Of a stretch of 64,000 nucleotides of DNA, positions 43,403-52,165 are shown in pieces. Source of the DNA: Pseudomaricurvus alkylphenolicus (GTDB lineage: Bacteria > Pseudomonadota > Gammaproteobacteria > Pseudomonadales > Cellvibrionaceae); assembly GCF_011683955.1 (NCBI RefSeq), contig NZ_JAAQPI010000001.1, positions 930,001 through 994,000 on the forward strand. The letters run 5' to 3'. A model generated the notes under the pieces. It had not been told where the DNA came from. It worked only from the letters and a program-made list of their open reading frames with translations, and did no database searches. The stretch's first letter is position 1; the number at the start of each line of letters is the position of its first letter. A program made the translations under genes and the position numbers.

Positions 43403-45724
43403 TCAATAGGTCCAGGTCACGGTGGCGCCATAGGTGCGAGGAGCCCCCTGAACATAGGCTGCACCATCGGAGGTTTGCCCGAAACCGATAAAATCTCTGT
43501 TATATTCTTGGCCATTCAAATTCTTTCCCCACAGAGACAGAAACCAGTGCCCATCGGCCGATTCATAGGCGACATGCGCATTGATTATATCGAAGCTGCC
43601 TTGCCCGGCATTATTCAACGGATCAAAAAACTGCTCACTGTTATAGGTATAGCTGGTACTGAAGACGAGTTCTCCTTTATCGCTGACCGGCATCACATAC
43701 TCTGCTGAAAAGTTAAACACGTCCTGGGAAGAATATTCCAGCCGATTACCCGAGTGATCCATGCCACCGGCATCGGTACAGGCGGTCCCTTTGAGGGTTT
43801 CGTCTACAGCACCTTCACAGTACTCGTTAAATTCTGCATCGACATAGGCATAGTTGGCCGACAGTGTCAGACCATCAGCAACCAATGCCGTGGCTTCAAA
43901 TTCAATGCCCTGACTGGTGGCGGTGGCGGCATTCTCTGTCGTTGTTGCACCTGTTGAACTAATTCCCTGTACCTGCAAATCCTGATAATCAATATAGAAC
44001 GCGGTAGCCGAATATTGAAAACGGCTGTTAAACGCCGAACCCTTGATGCCGATTTCAAAGTTATGGGCTTCTTCCTGGTCAAAGCTCTCGGTGGCGGCAA
44101 TCAGTGCGGACTCAGGGCCAAAGTTGAACCCACCTCCCAGAGAGCCTTTCGAGTAGGTCGCGTAGAGCATCGTATCTTGAGAGATCTGATAGGTTGCCGT
44201 GATCTTGGGGGTGATCTGAGTCCAGCTCTCTTCGATCTCAGCATCACTGAAGGGTTCTTGAACCAGCGTAGGAAAGACATCAGAGGCGCCGTGTACCGCT
44301 TCTTTTTTTTCATAGCTATAACGCAGCCCAACGACAATGTCGAAGTCGTCGGTAACGGTGTAAGTGCCTTGCCCGTATAGGGCGAGAGTGTCCCCTTCGA
44401 GCTCCATGGTCTGTTTCTGTCTGACGGCTACGCCAACGCCCGGCATATCAATGTGAAAGTCCTCAATACGTTCCCCTTCATCGTGGAAAAGATAGAGGCC
44501 GGCCGTCCAGAAAAGACTGCCTCCCAAGGAAAAGCCGCCATCGTCGACCGAAGAGATCCGAAATTCCTGGCTCACCGACCAGGAGTCATCCGCCGCCATG
44601 TTGATCACTGACACCGTCGATGGAAAAGGTGTGTAGTCAGGACCAAGCAGACCGGGATGCCAAGTAGGATCCACTATAGGGCGAATATCAAATTCCTTGG
44701 CGCTGGGTGAATTGTCAATGTCACGGGCGAAGGAGTTCTTGACGTCTCGATAACCGGTGATGCTGTCAAAGACGATGTTTTCGCCGCTATGTGTTGCCTT
44801 GAAGGAAAATCCCTGCGAGGTCTGTGAGCCTTCACCGTCTTCATCCAAAGTGACGTCATAGCGATCATCAGGGGAATAGGTAATTGTTCCCAGGGCACCA
44901 CCCAAGTTCAAAATGTCGTAACCGCTGGAGCCGACGATGTGCATGGCCGTACCCGGATTGGATGGGTTGTTTTCATAGTCGAAGGTCGCGCGAAGATCCC
45001 ATGCGTCTCCTTCATATACCAGGGTGGCGCGGCCAAAGTAGCTTTCTTCCAGACTCAGCTCTTCGTCGGTGGTGAGGTTATCAGTGAAGCCATCTCGCTC
45101 GTTGCTGCCTGCTAAAACCTTTGCATAGAATTTGTCAGAGACGGGTCCGCCTACCATAAAACGGGTCTGACGCTGATTGTAATTGCCTATGTTGACCGAT
45201 ATCTTTGACTCAAATGTGTCGCCTGGCGCCTTACTGTGAACATTGACCGCTCCTGCGATCGCATTCTTTCCGTACAAGGTACCCTGTGGTCCACGCAGCA
45301 CTTCTACCCGGTCGAGATCGAAGAAGGCCATGTCCATCGCCGCACCGCGAGCGATGTAGACATCGTCCACAAAGAAAGCCACTTTGGGACTGGCGGCGAT
45401 GTTGTCACGCACAGAGCCGCCGACTCCGCGAATCACCAGCTTTTGCTCGCCGAGTCTGCCTCTGCTGATTTGCAGCCCGGGAGCGGCCGCAGACAGGTCC
45501 TCCGTTCGCGTCACCAATGATTTTTCAACCGTATCCCCTGAAATAGCGGAGACCGCCAAGGGAATCTCCTGCAATGACTGAGAACGCCGTTCTGCAGTCA
45601 CCACTATTTCCTCAAGTTGAAATTCATCGATGGCTTCTGCTCCGGTTTGAGCGCAAACCGCAGGGCTGAAGGCTACACACGCCGACAGAGCGGCGAAAAG
45701 TGGCTTTCGAGACGTATTTATCAT
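43403..45724 (-). CDS. TonB-dependent outer-membrane receptor
   Basis: A 773-residue receptor with signal peptide ending VCA-Q, FQLEEIVVTAERRSQSLQEI, LVIRGVGGSVRDNIAASP, VLRGPQGTLYGKNAIAGAVNV and terminal ATVTWTY. A GGAG-type site precedes the ATG. It is divergent from the second YtcJ-like amidohydrolase across 261 bp in which I see no convincing operator. A monocistronic transcript ends at the hairpin 43352-43380. Confidence 0.92.
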   Translation of the reverse strand: MINTSRKPLFAALSACVAFSPAVCAQTGAEAIDEFQLEEIVVTAERRSQSLQEIPLAVSAISGDTVEKSLVTRTEDLSAAAPGLQISRGRLGEQKLVIRGVGGSVRDNIAASPKVAFFVDDVYIARGAAMDMAFFDLDRVEVLRGPQGTLYGKNAIAGAVNVHSKAPGDTFESKISVNIGNYNQRQTRFMVGGPVSDKFYAKVLAGSNERDGFTDNLTTDEELSLEESYFGRATLVYEGDAWDLRATFDYENNPSNPGTAMHIVGSSGYDILNLGGALGTITYSPDDRYDVTLDEDGEGSQTSQGFSFKATHSGENIVFDSITGYRDVKNSFARDIDNSPSAKEFDIRPIVDPTWHPGLLGPDYTPFPSTVSVINMAADDSWSVSQEFRISSVDDGGFSLGGSLFWTAGLYLFHDEGERIEDFHIDMPGVGVAVRQKQTMELEGDTLALYGQGTYTVTDDFDIVVGLRYSYEKKEAVHGASDVFPTLVQEPFSDAEIEESWTQITPKITATYQISQDTMLYATYSKGSLGGGFNFGPESALIAATESFDQEEAHNFEIGIKGSAFNSRFQYSATAFYIDYQDLQVQGISSTGATTTENAATATSQGIEFEATALVADGLTLSANYAYVDAEFNEYCEGAVDETLKGTACTDAGGMDHSGNRLEYSSQDVFNFSAEYVMPVSDKGELVFSTSYTYNSEQFFDPLNNAGQGSFDIINAHVAYESADGHWFLSLWGKNLNGQEYNRDFIGFGQTSDGAAYVQGAPRTYGATVTWTY

Positions 45725-45985
45725 TCCTGTGCTCTCCTAAAGAGTGGCTTATTGTCGTTGTCAGGTTTCTCAATCAAGAACTACTGCACGATCTACTCTA
45801 AGCCAATCCAGGTGCCCAAGAGTTCGCATCGGCTGACATATGCTTGGCAGCAGACGACATCTGTTGGATATCCGGTTGTTGCGTCAAATATTCCAAGTAT
45901 AGGATACCTTTTATAGCGGTCTGAAATTAAGACGCTTAGGGAACTTTATTAAATCGATATAACAGTAAGGGGTTCTGAAAAGCTT

Positions 45986-47791
45986 ATGATTATTACAAAA
46001 CGACTTGGCATTTCTCTCGCGATAATCGGCTGTCTGCGTTTAAGCATATCGGTTGTACTGGCGGGGCCTGAAGTCATTTATACAAACGGCAACGTCATCA
46101 CTGTTGACGACCAGTTTTCAATGGTAACGGGTTTCGCGATTGAGGGAGATCGTTTTGTTGCCGTAGGCGATTCAGAACGGATAACGGCTCTGGCTGATGA
46201 CAAATCGACGATTGTGGACCTAAAAGGCAAAACGGTTATCCCGGGTCTGATTGACAATCACAATCACTTCATTCGCGGCGCCAGTCACTGGGGAAATGCA
46301 TTACGGCTGGACGGCGTTGATACCAGAAAGGAGGCCCTAAGGCGCTTGCGGCGGCACGCAAACCGCCTGAGCAACGGAGAATGGCTGCTGGTGCTGGGTG
46401 GTTGGAATGAAACCCAATTTGCGGATGACCCGAGAGGTTTCACCCGCGAGGAACTGGACGGGATTGCCGCAGACCGTCCAGCGTTTATTCAAGCTCAGTA
46501 CTCGCATGCTTTTGTAAACTCCGCCTTTCTCAAGCGTGTCGGCGTAAGAGTTCAAGCAACTCACGAAGATGAGCGGGTACCCTCAAATGCAACCGTGGAC
46601 GCTTTGTTTGGACCACCACTGTCACAGCTAGTGGAGAGGGACGAAAATGGCACGGCCACATCCAGAATAAACGGAAAAATGGGTATGGTTCTGCAGGTCA
46701 GTACGATTCTGCCTGCCGTGTCCGAGGACGCAGCGCTGGCGGGGGTGCGGTCTGCGCAGCGTCACTATAACTCCCTGGGGCTGACCGCGATTTACGACCC
46801 TGCCGGCGCCTTGGCCACGCAGCAGGCTATTGATGTTGTCGAAGAACTCCATAGCAGAGACGATCTCACAGTTCGAGTTTTCCGAACCGTTGCTTTGAGT
46901 ACGTTGGATTCCGCGGCCATCAGTCGGGTACTTCAGCTGCGGTCGCTGCCGGACTGGTTAAGTAAATTCATTATCGGACTTTTCAATGACGTGGAAAGCA
47001 CTTCCGCGTCAATCGATATTGTGGAGACTCTTCCCCCTCTGCTAACTGGCAGCGACTTTTACGACAATGTTGCTATCGGTGAAGTGCTCTATGTGCCAAT
47101 GCATGACTCTGCGGATTCACAGGATTTGCATAAAAGCATCTCGTCTCATCACCGCGAGGAAGTCACAAAACTGCTTCAGGCGCTGTTGCAGCGCGGCCTG
47201 GCGGCACAGATTCACGCCGTCCATGAAAGCACGCTTGGTGCCTATCTGGACATCCTAGAGAAGCTCTCAAAGCACTACACGATCTACCCAAATCAGATCA
47301 CGTTTACCCACGCTGAGGGTGTGAACCGGAAGTTACTCAGTCGTATTCAGTCGTTGGGTATCAGCTTACAGATACGAAGTATGTCGATGATGGCCGCTGC
47401 AGAAAATGAGGTATCGATAGTACCGCCATTGCGTGATATTCAAGACAGTGGCGTAGCCTGGGGATTGGGTACGGACGGCACCAAAGCGTCGCAGATTGAG
47501 CCGATGCGTACTCTTTACTGGGCCGTATCCGGCCGGGCCATTAATGGCAGACAGATTCTCCGTGAAGATCAACGTCTGTCACGGGAAGAGGCGCTTATTG
47601 CACACACCCGATCAAACGCGTTGCTGGTAAACAGAGCCAACTCACTGGGCCAGATCAGGCCCGGTTTTCAGGCGGATTTTGTGGTGCTGGATCGGGACTA
47701 TCTATCCGTTGATATCGACGAAATCCCGAATATCGGTGTTGAAATGACCGTTGTTGGAGGACGGCCGGTTTACCAAAAGGGACAGGATTGA
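45986..47791 (+). CDS. Exported YtcJ-like amidohydrolase
   Basis: A 601-residue metal hydrolase with a signal peptide (to about residue 26, VVLAGP). The metal-binding HxH is in LIDNHNHFIRG, with His in QIHAVHEST and FTHAEG and an Asp in WGLGTDGTKA; the C-terminus has LGQIRPGFQADFVVLD. The region expected to read VKxxxDG is divergent (SKFIIGLFNDVEST), so substrate specificity probably differs from the lipoprotein paralogue at 28.5 kb. Being periplasmic and divergent from a TonB receptor, it repeats that receptor-plus-hydrolase pairing. The reaction is unknown. Confidence 0.83.
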   Translation: MIITKRLGISLAIIGCLRLSISVVLAGPEVIYTNGNVITVDDQFSMVTGFAIEGDRFVAVGDSERITALADDKSTIVDLKGKTVIPGLIDNHNHFIRGASHWGNALRLDGVDTRKEALRRLRRHANRLSNGEWLLVLGGWNETQFADDPRGFTREELDGIAADRPAFIQAQYSHAFVNSAFLKRVGVRVQATHEDERVPSNATVDALFGPPLSQLVERDENGTATSRINGKMGMVLQVSTILPAVSEDAALAGVRSAQRHYNSLGLTAIYDPAGALATQQAIDVVEELHSRDDLTVRVFRTVALSTLDSAAISRVLQLRSLPDWLSKFIIGLFNDVESTSASIDIVETLPPLLTGSDFYDNVAIGEVLYVPMHDSADSQDLHKSISSHHREEVTKLLQALLQRGLAAQIHAVHESTLGAYLDILEKLSKHYTIYPNQITFTHAEGVNRKLLSRIQSLGISLQIRSMSMMAAAENEVSIVPPLRDIQDSGVAWGLGTDGTKASQIEPMRTLYWAVSGRAINGRQILREDQRLSREEALIAHTRSNALLVNRANSLGQIRPGFQADFVVLDRDYLSVDIDEIPNIGVEMTVVGGRPVYQKGQD

Positions 47792-47903
47792 CCGCCGTGT
47801 ACAACAGCGCGGATGCACGTTCCGGCAATACATTGTCGGTTACAGGAAATCACAGCGGGCAGGGCAACAGGTATCGTTTCCCTACCAACTTGAGGACAAA
47901 GAT

Positions 47904-48782
47904 ATGAAAGTAGCATTTATTGGACTAGGCAATATGGGCGCAGGCATGGCGACCAATATTCTTGAGGGCGATTTTGATCTCACGGTTTGGAACCGGACCG
48001 CTTCAAAAATGCAGCCATTGGCGGATAAAGGCGCTGCCACCGCTCAGACACCCATGCAGGCAGTGGATGGTGCCGATGTGGTGGTAACCAGTTTGATGGA
48101 CGATAAATCCCTGTTGGATAACCTACTGGCCGATGAAGGCATATTGGCGGGCCTGAAGCGGGGAGCGATCCATGTCTGCGTAACCACGATTTCACCTACA
48201 TTTGCGGATGAATTACTGGTGATTCACCAAGAGCATGGTTCGCGCTTTGTGGTGTGTCCGGTACTCGGACGGCCGGATGCAGCAGCAGAGGGTTCCCTTA
48301 TTGCGTTGATGGCGGGCGACTCAGAAGGTATCGACATCGCCAAGCCGGTTGTCGAAGCCTTTACCAGCATGGTCGATGTGATGGGCGATATTCCCAGCCA
48401 TGCCTCCACACTAAAACTCTGCTTGAACTACAGCGTTATCTCCTGCATTGAATTAATGAGTGAAGTCTATACCTGCGCAGACAAAGCCGGCCTGGACATC
48501 AACAAGGTGGCTGGATTCTACCAGATCATGTTCGGGTTCCCAGTGCTGCAGATGTACGCCAACAAAGTCAAAGACAGAGACTTCGACGACGGCGGGTTCC
48601 GGATGACAGGTGGTTTGAAGGACATAAGCCTGATGCTTAATGCCGCAAAATCCCTTGGAACCAGCTTCGATATTGGTGAAATCATCAAAAACAAAATGGA
48701 AGAAGCATTGCAAAAAGGCATGCAGGACAAAGACTGGAGTGCCATCTACGAGATCTCACGTGCGCGTGCCAATCTAAAATAA
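47904..48782 (+). CDS. 3-hydroxyisobutyrate dehydrogenase-like NAD(P)-dependent reductase
   Basis: A 292-residue beta-hydroxyacid dehydrogenase family protein. The dinucleotide-binding start is VAFIGLGNMGAGMATNIL; NRTASK suggests NADP preference; the catalytic Lys lies in ASTLKLCLNYS, followed by the helical domain with DKAGLD. GAGGA stands 8 nt before ATG 47904; a longer frame from 47751 overlaps the amidohydrolase and is rejected. Only 14 bp separate it from the ThDP enzyme gene, so it is first of an operon. It would oxidise a hydroxy acid to a semialdehyde or reduce the reverse. Confidence 0.85.
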   Translation: MKVAFIGLGNMGAGMATNILEGDFDLTVWNRTASKMQPLADKGAATAQTPMQAVDGADVVVTSLMDDKSLLDNLLADEGILAGLKRGAIHVCVTTISPTFADELLVIHQEHGSRFVVCPVLGRPDAAAEGSLIALMAGDSEGIDIAKPVVEAFTSMVDVMGDIPSHASTLKLCLNYSVISCIELMSEVYTCADKAGLDINKVAGFYQIMFGFPVLQMYANKVKDRDFDDGGFRMTGGLKDISLMLNAAKSLGTSFDIGEIIKNKMEEALQKGMQDKDWSAIYEISRARANLK

Positions 48783-48796
48783 CCGAGGAATATACA

Positions 48797-50545
48797 GTGA
48801 GCGATAAGATTAAAGGCGGCGAGCTACTGTTACGTTGTCTGCAACAGGAAAAAGTAAAACACATTCACGCCATTACCGACGGTACCTACATGTCCATGTT
48901 AGAGCCGCTGGAGCGCCTGCAGGAAGAACTGGGTATTCGTCTGCTCGTGCCTCGACACGAAGCCGCCGCCGCTCATCTGTGCGATGGCTATGCCCGTGTG
49001 TCCGGTGAGCCCGCCGTTGTAATGGCTTGTGCCGGTCCCGGTGCGGCCAATCTGATTTCCGGGCTCCTGTGTACTCAGGCAGAGGGCAGTCCGCTGGTCG
49101 CCATTACCACGACCCGTCGCAGTGAGATCGGGGATTCCTATCCGCAGCAGGCCGCCATGCAGGTGGGTGATCAACACGGAACGTTCAAAGCCGCGGTGAA
49201 GTGGAGCGGCAAAGTCGATCATTGGCATCGAATCCCGGATATGGTTCGTCACGCATTTCGTATGGCGACCACCGGTTGCCCGGGTGTTGCCCACCTATTG
49301 ATTCCGCAGGATGTGTTAGACGGACTGGGCGACCCTGATGCAGTTGAAATCCAAGCACCGCAGGCTTATCGCTTTAGTGCCCAACTCAAGCAGAAAGCCA
49401 ATGACGAAGCCATTCAACAGGCGGCAAAAATGTTGGTTGATGCCAACCTGGCAATGGCCTACGCGGGCAATGGCTGCGTAAGAGCCTTTGCCCAGGCTGA
49501 ATTGAGCGAGTTGGTTGAGTATCTGAGCATGCCGGTATTGAAAACCGGCCACGGAATGTCCGCTTTCCCCTGTGGCCATGAGCTTGCTCTGAATGCAGGC
49601 AATCTGGGTGGCATGGTATGTCGTCTGGAGTCCGATGTTGTCCTGGTTATTGGTAGCCGTCTCGGCGAGTTGAGTGCGTTCGGTCGCGAGCCTGCCTGGA
49701 GTGACTCCGCTAAAACCAAAATGATTCAGATTGACAGTGAACCCGCCAATATTGGCCTCAACAGGCCGGCCGACATTGGTCTTGTGGGTGACGCAAAAGC
49801 GGTACTGGCGCAGTTGATAGAAGCGGTTAAGGGTTTGACTGCGAAGCGCGAGAAACATCCCCGAATGGATGAGTTTAAGGGGTATCAGGCACAAGCCCGC
49901 GACAATCTTGATGCGCATATCGCCCAGTATCAGGATCCCCTGTGCGTCGGTACAGTTTACGCTGAATGTAATCGCTTCTATGGCAACGATGCCATTGCCG
50001 TAGTGGACGGCGGCAATACGTCCTGGTGGTCTGTTTCCTGTCACCAGGTTAAGGAAGGTGCCATCGCTATGGGCACGCCAAACTATGGCCATCTGGGTGC
50101 AGGTCTGCCTCACGCCATGGGTGCCAAATTGGCAGCTCCGGAGCGTCCTGTTTATTGCGTTACTGGGGACAGCGCCTTTGGTTTTAACATCCAGGAGCTG
50201 GAGACGGCCGTACGTGAAGACCTGCCGGTAGTCATTCTGGTGATGGTCGACGGCGCCTGGGGGATGGAGAAAACTGCTCAAAAGCGTACCTGGGGTCGAG
50301 AGGCGCCTTGGTTTGGCGTCTTCAATGCACCGGAAATACGCTATGACAAGGTCTGCGAAGCCATGGGTGGTCACGGCGAATTCGTAACCACGGCGGCAGA
50401 GATTCGTCCGGCGTTGGAGCGTTCTATCGCCGTAAACAGGGTGTCCGTCATTCACTGTGTTATTGATCCCGATTCCAATGTATGGCCTCCGGGCATCGAG
50501 ATGTGGAATGCATTGCGCTCCGGCAACTTCGAAGGTCTGATCTAA
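48797..50545 (+). CDS. Thiamine diphosphate-dependent enzyme, C-C lyase or hydrolase type
   Basis: A 582-residue member of the acetolactate synthase/benzoylformate decarboxylase superfamily with GTG start. The cofactor-activating Glu55 is in VPRHEAAAAHLCDGYARVSG; the ThDP/Mg motif starts at GDS (457-459) and ends VMVDGAWG, so the usual Asn metal ligand is Asp485. The length is close to that of cyclohexane-1,2-dione hydrolase, another superfamily member that opens a ring; acetolactate synthase is unlikely because no small subunit or branched-chain genes are near. Linked aldehyde and hydroxyacid dehydrogenases favour a lyase or hydrolase making an aldehyde. Confidence 0.8.
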   Translation: MSDKIKGGELLLRCLQQEKVKHIHAITDGTYMSMLEPLERLQEELGIRLLVPRHEAAAAHLCDGYARVSGEPAVVMACAGPGAANLISGLLCTQAEGSPLVAITTTRRSEIGDSYPQQAAMQVGDQHGTFKAAVKWSGKVDHWHRIPDMVRHAFRMATTGCPGVAHLLIPQDVLDGLGDPDAVEIQAPQAYRFSAQLKQKANDEAIQQAAKMLVDANLAMAYAGNGCVRAFAQAELSELVEYLSMPVLKTGHGMSAFPCGHELALNAGNLGGMVCRLESDVVLVIGSRLGELSAFGREPAWSDSAKTKMIQIDSEPANIGLNRPADIGLVGDAKAVLAQLIEAVKGLTAKREKHPRMDEFKGYQAQARDNLDAHIAQYQDPLCVGTVYAECNRFYGNDAIAVVDGGNTSWWSVSCHQVKEGAIAMGTPNYGHLGAGLPHAMGAKLAAPERPVYCVTGDSAFGFNIQELETAVREDLPVVILVMVDGAWGMEKTAQKRTWGREAPWFGVFNAPEIRYDKVCEAMGGHGEFVTTAAEIRPALERSIAVNRVSVIHCVIDPDSNVWPPGIEMWNALRSGNFEGLI

Positions 50546-50622
50546 TCTCCCGAACAAGGGCTCGGCGTAGAGGTCGAGCCTTTTCATACCCATATCCGGC
50601 TTGCTTAGCATAGAGTGGTTAT

Positions 50623-52140
50623 ATGTCTTCTTTTGATTTTTATTGCAAAAACTTTATTGACGGCCAATGGTGCAGCTCCGAAAGCTCCCGTACCTTTGAA
50701 GTCAGAAACCCGGCTGTGTGGAGCGAGGTTCTGCACCGGTATCCAAAGTCTACCGACAAAGACACAGCCAGGGCCGTGGAGAGCGCTTCCAACGCTTTTG
50801 CAAGTTGGAAGTCAGTTGCTTTGTCAGAGAAGTCCACCATCATGCGTCGGATGTGTGAATTGATCCGTGAGCACCGTGATCAGATTGCTGTTACCATCAC
50901 GCGGGAAAACGGCAAACTAATCAGCGAATCCCTGGTTGAAATCGATAGCGCCCTACTGGAACTGGAATATCAGGTTGGAGAAGGGCAACGGCAATTTGGC
51001 ACGGCGGGAGAGAGCTTCAAAGGCGGAATACTGGGCCACAGCCGCAAGGAACCTTTAGGCGTTGTCTCTGCCATTATTCCCTGGAACTTTCCCTTCAACG
51101 TTCCGCTGAGAAAACTGGTGCCTGCATTGATGGCCGGAAACACGGCGATTCTAAAACCCGCCGGCCAAACTCCGGCTGTTGGAGAAATCGTTACACGCCT
51201 GTTTCAGGAGGCGGGGTTACCATCGGGTGTTTTGCAATTCGTCACGGGATCAGGTGCAGAACTGTCTTCCGGGCTTGTGGCGCATCCAAAAATCAAAGCC
51301 GTCACCTTTACGGGGTCAACCGAGGTGGGTCGCCAGATTGCGGTGACTGCGGCAGATACGTTTACGCGTACACAGTTGGAAATGGGTGGGAAAAACCCAC
51401 TCGTTGTTCTGGCGGACGCTGACGTGGACGCAGCGGCAGAGGCGGCGGTGATCGGTGCCTTCTCCTGTGCGGGGCAATGGTGCACAGCCACCAGTCGACT
51501 GATCGTAGAGAACAGCGTTGCCGATATCCTCGTCGACAAAGTCATTGCCCGGGCCAAGGAGTTGGTGTTGGGTAATGGAAACGACACAGAGAGTTCTATG
51601 GGGCCTGTCTGTGGAAAACAGCAACAACGTCAGATTCTGCAACACATCCATACGGCAAAACACCAGGGCGCGAAGCTGCGACTGGGAGGCTCTCAGGTGA
51701 TGGAAGGGGAGCTGTCAGAAGGATGTTTTGTGGAACCCACCGTTTTTGACTGTGTTGACGTTTCAATGGATATCGCCAAAGAAGAGATATTTGGCCCTAT
51801 ACTGGCCATTATGAGAGTCGAAGACTACGAAGCTGCACTACAGTTGGCTAACGATGTTCCCTACGGATTGTCCTCCTCCATCTTTACCAGGGACATTGAT
51901 AAGGCCCTGCATTTTACTGAGCACTCGGAAGTCGGGCTGACCCACGTCAACATACACTCGGCCTACAAAGAGCCGCAGCTGTGTTTCGGTGGATACAAGG
52001 ATTCCGGCTTTGGATTACCCGAAGCCGGCAGCGCCGGTATTCAGTTCTTTCAGGAAGAAAAGGCGATTTATCTTAAGAAAGCCGACAAATGTGAGCCAGT
52101 TCAGTCGTCCCTACGGGTTAGTATCATGTCCTGCGAGTAA
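50623..52140 (+). CDS. Aldehyde dehydrogenase (NAD(P)+)
   Basis: A 505-residue ALDH with Asn155 (IIPWNF), catalytic Glu253 (LEMGGKN) and nucleophile Cys287 (AGQWCTATSR), all intact. Succinate-semialdehyde and ketoglutarate-semialdehyde dehydrogenases are the nearest named relatives by motif feel. It lies 77 bp after the ThDP enzyme in the same direction, so it may oxidise the aldehyde made by that enzyme. It is convergent with the next receptor gene, 25 bp away. Confidence 0.87.
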   Translation: MSSFDFYCKNFIDGQWCSSESSRTFEVRNPAVWSEVLHRYPKSTDKDTARAVESASNAFASWKSVALSEKSTIMRRMCELIREHRDQIAVTITRENGKLISESLVEIDSALLELEYQVGEGQRQFGTAGESFKGGILGHSRKEPLGVVSAIIPWNFPFNVPLRKLVPALMAGNTAILKPAGQTPAVGEIVTRLFQEAGLPSGVLQFVTGSGAELSSGLVAHPKIKAVTFTGSTEVGRQIAVTAADTFTRTQLEMGGKNPLVVLADADVDAAAEAAVIGAFSCAGQWCTATSRLIVENSVADILVDKVIARAKELVLGNGNDTESSMGPVCGKQQQRQILQHIHTAKHQGAKLRLGGSQVMEGELSEGCFVEPTVFDCVDVSMDIAKEEIFGPILAIMRVEDYEAALQLANDVPYGLSSSIFTRDIDKALHFTEHSEVGLTHVNIHSAYKEPQLCFGGYKDSGFGLPEAGSAGIQFFQEEKAIYLKKADKCEPVQSSLRVSIMSCE

Positions 52141-52165
52141 GGAGCAACCGAAGGCAGAAACCGAA

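Noticed and set aside
47751-47903. Longer N-terminus for the hydroxyacid dehydrogenase
   Set aside because: Would overlap the amidohydrolase and put unrelated residues before the nucleotide-binding motif; ATG 47904 has a good ribosome site.
49316-50611. Open frame of 431 codons on the minus strand
   Set aside because: It lies wholly opposite the ThDP enzyme gene, whose cofactor motifs are clear; the antisense product has no recognisable domains.
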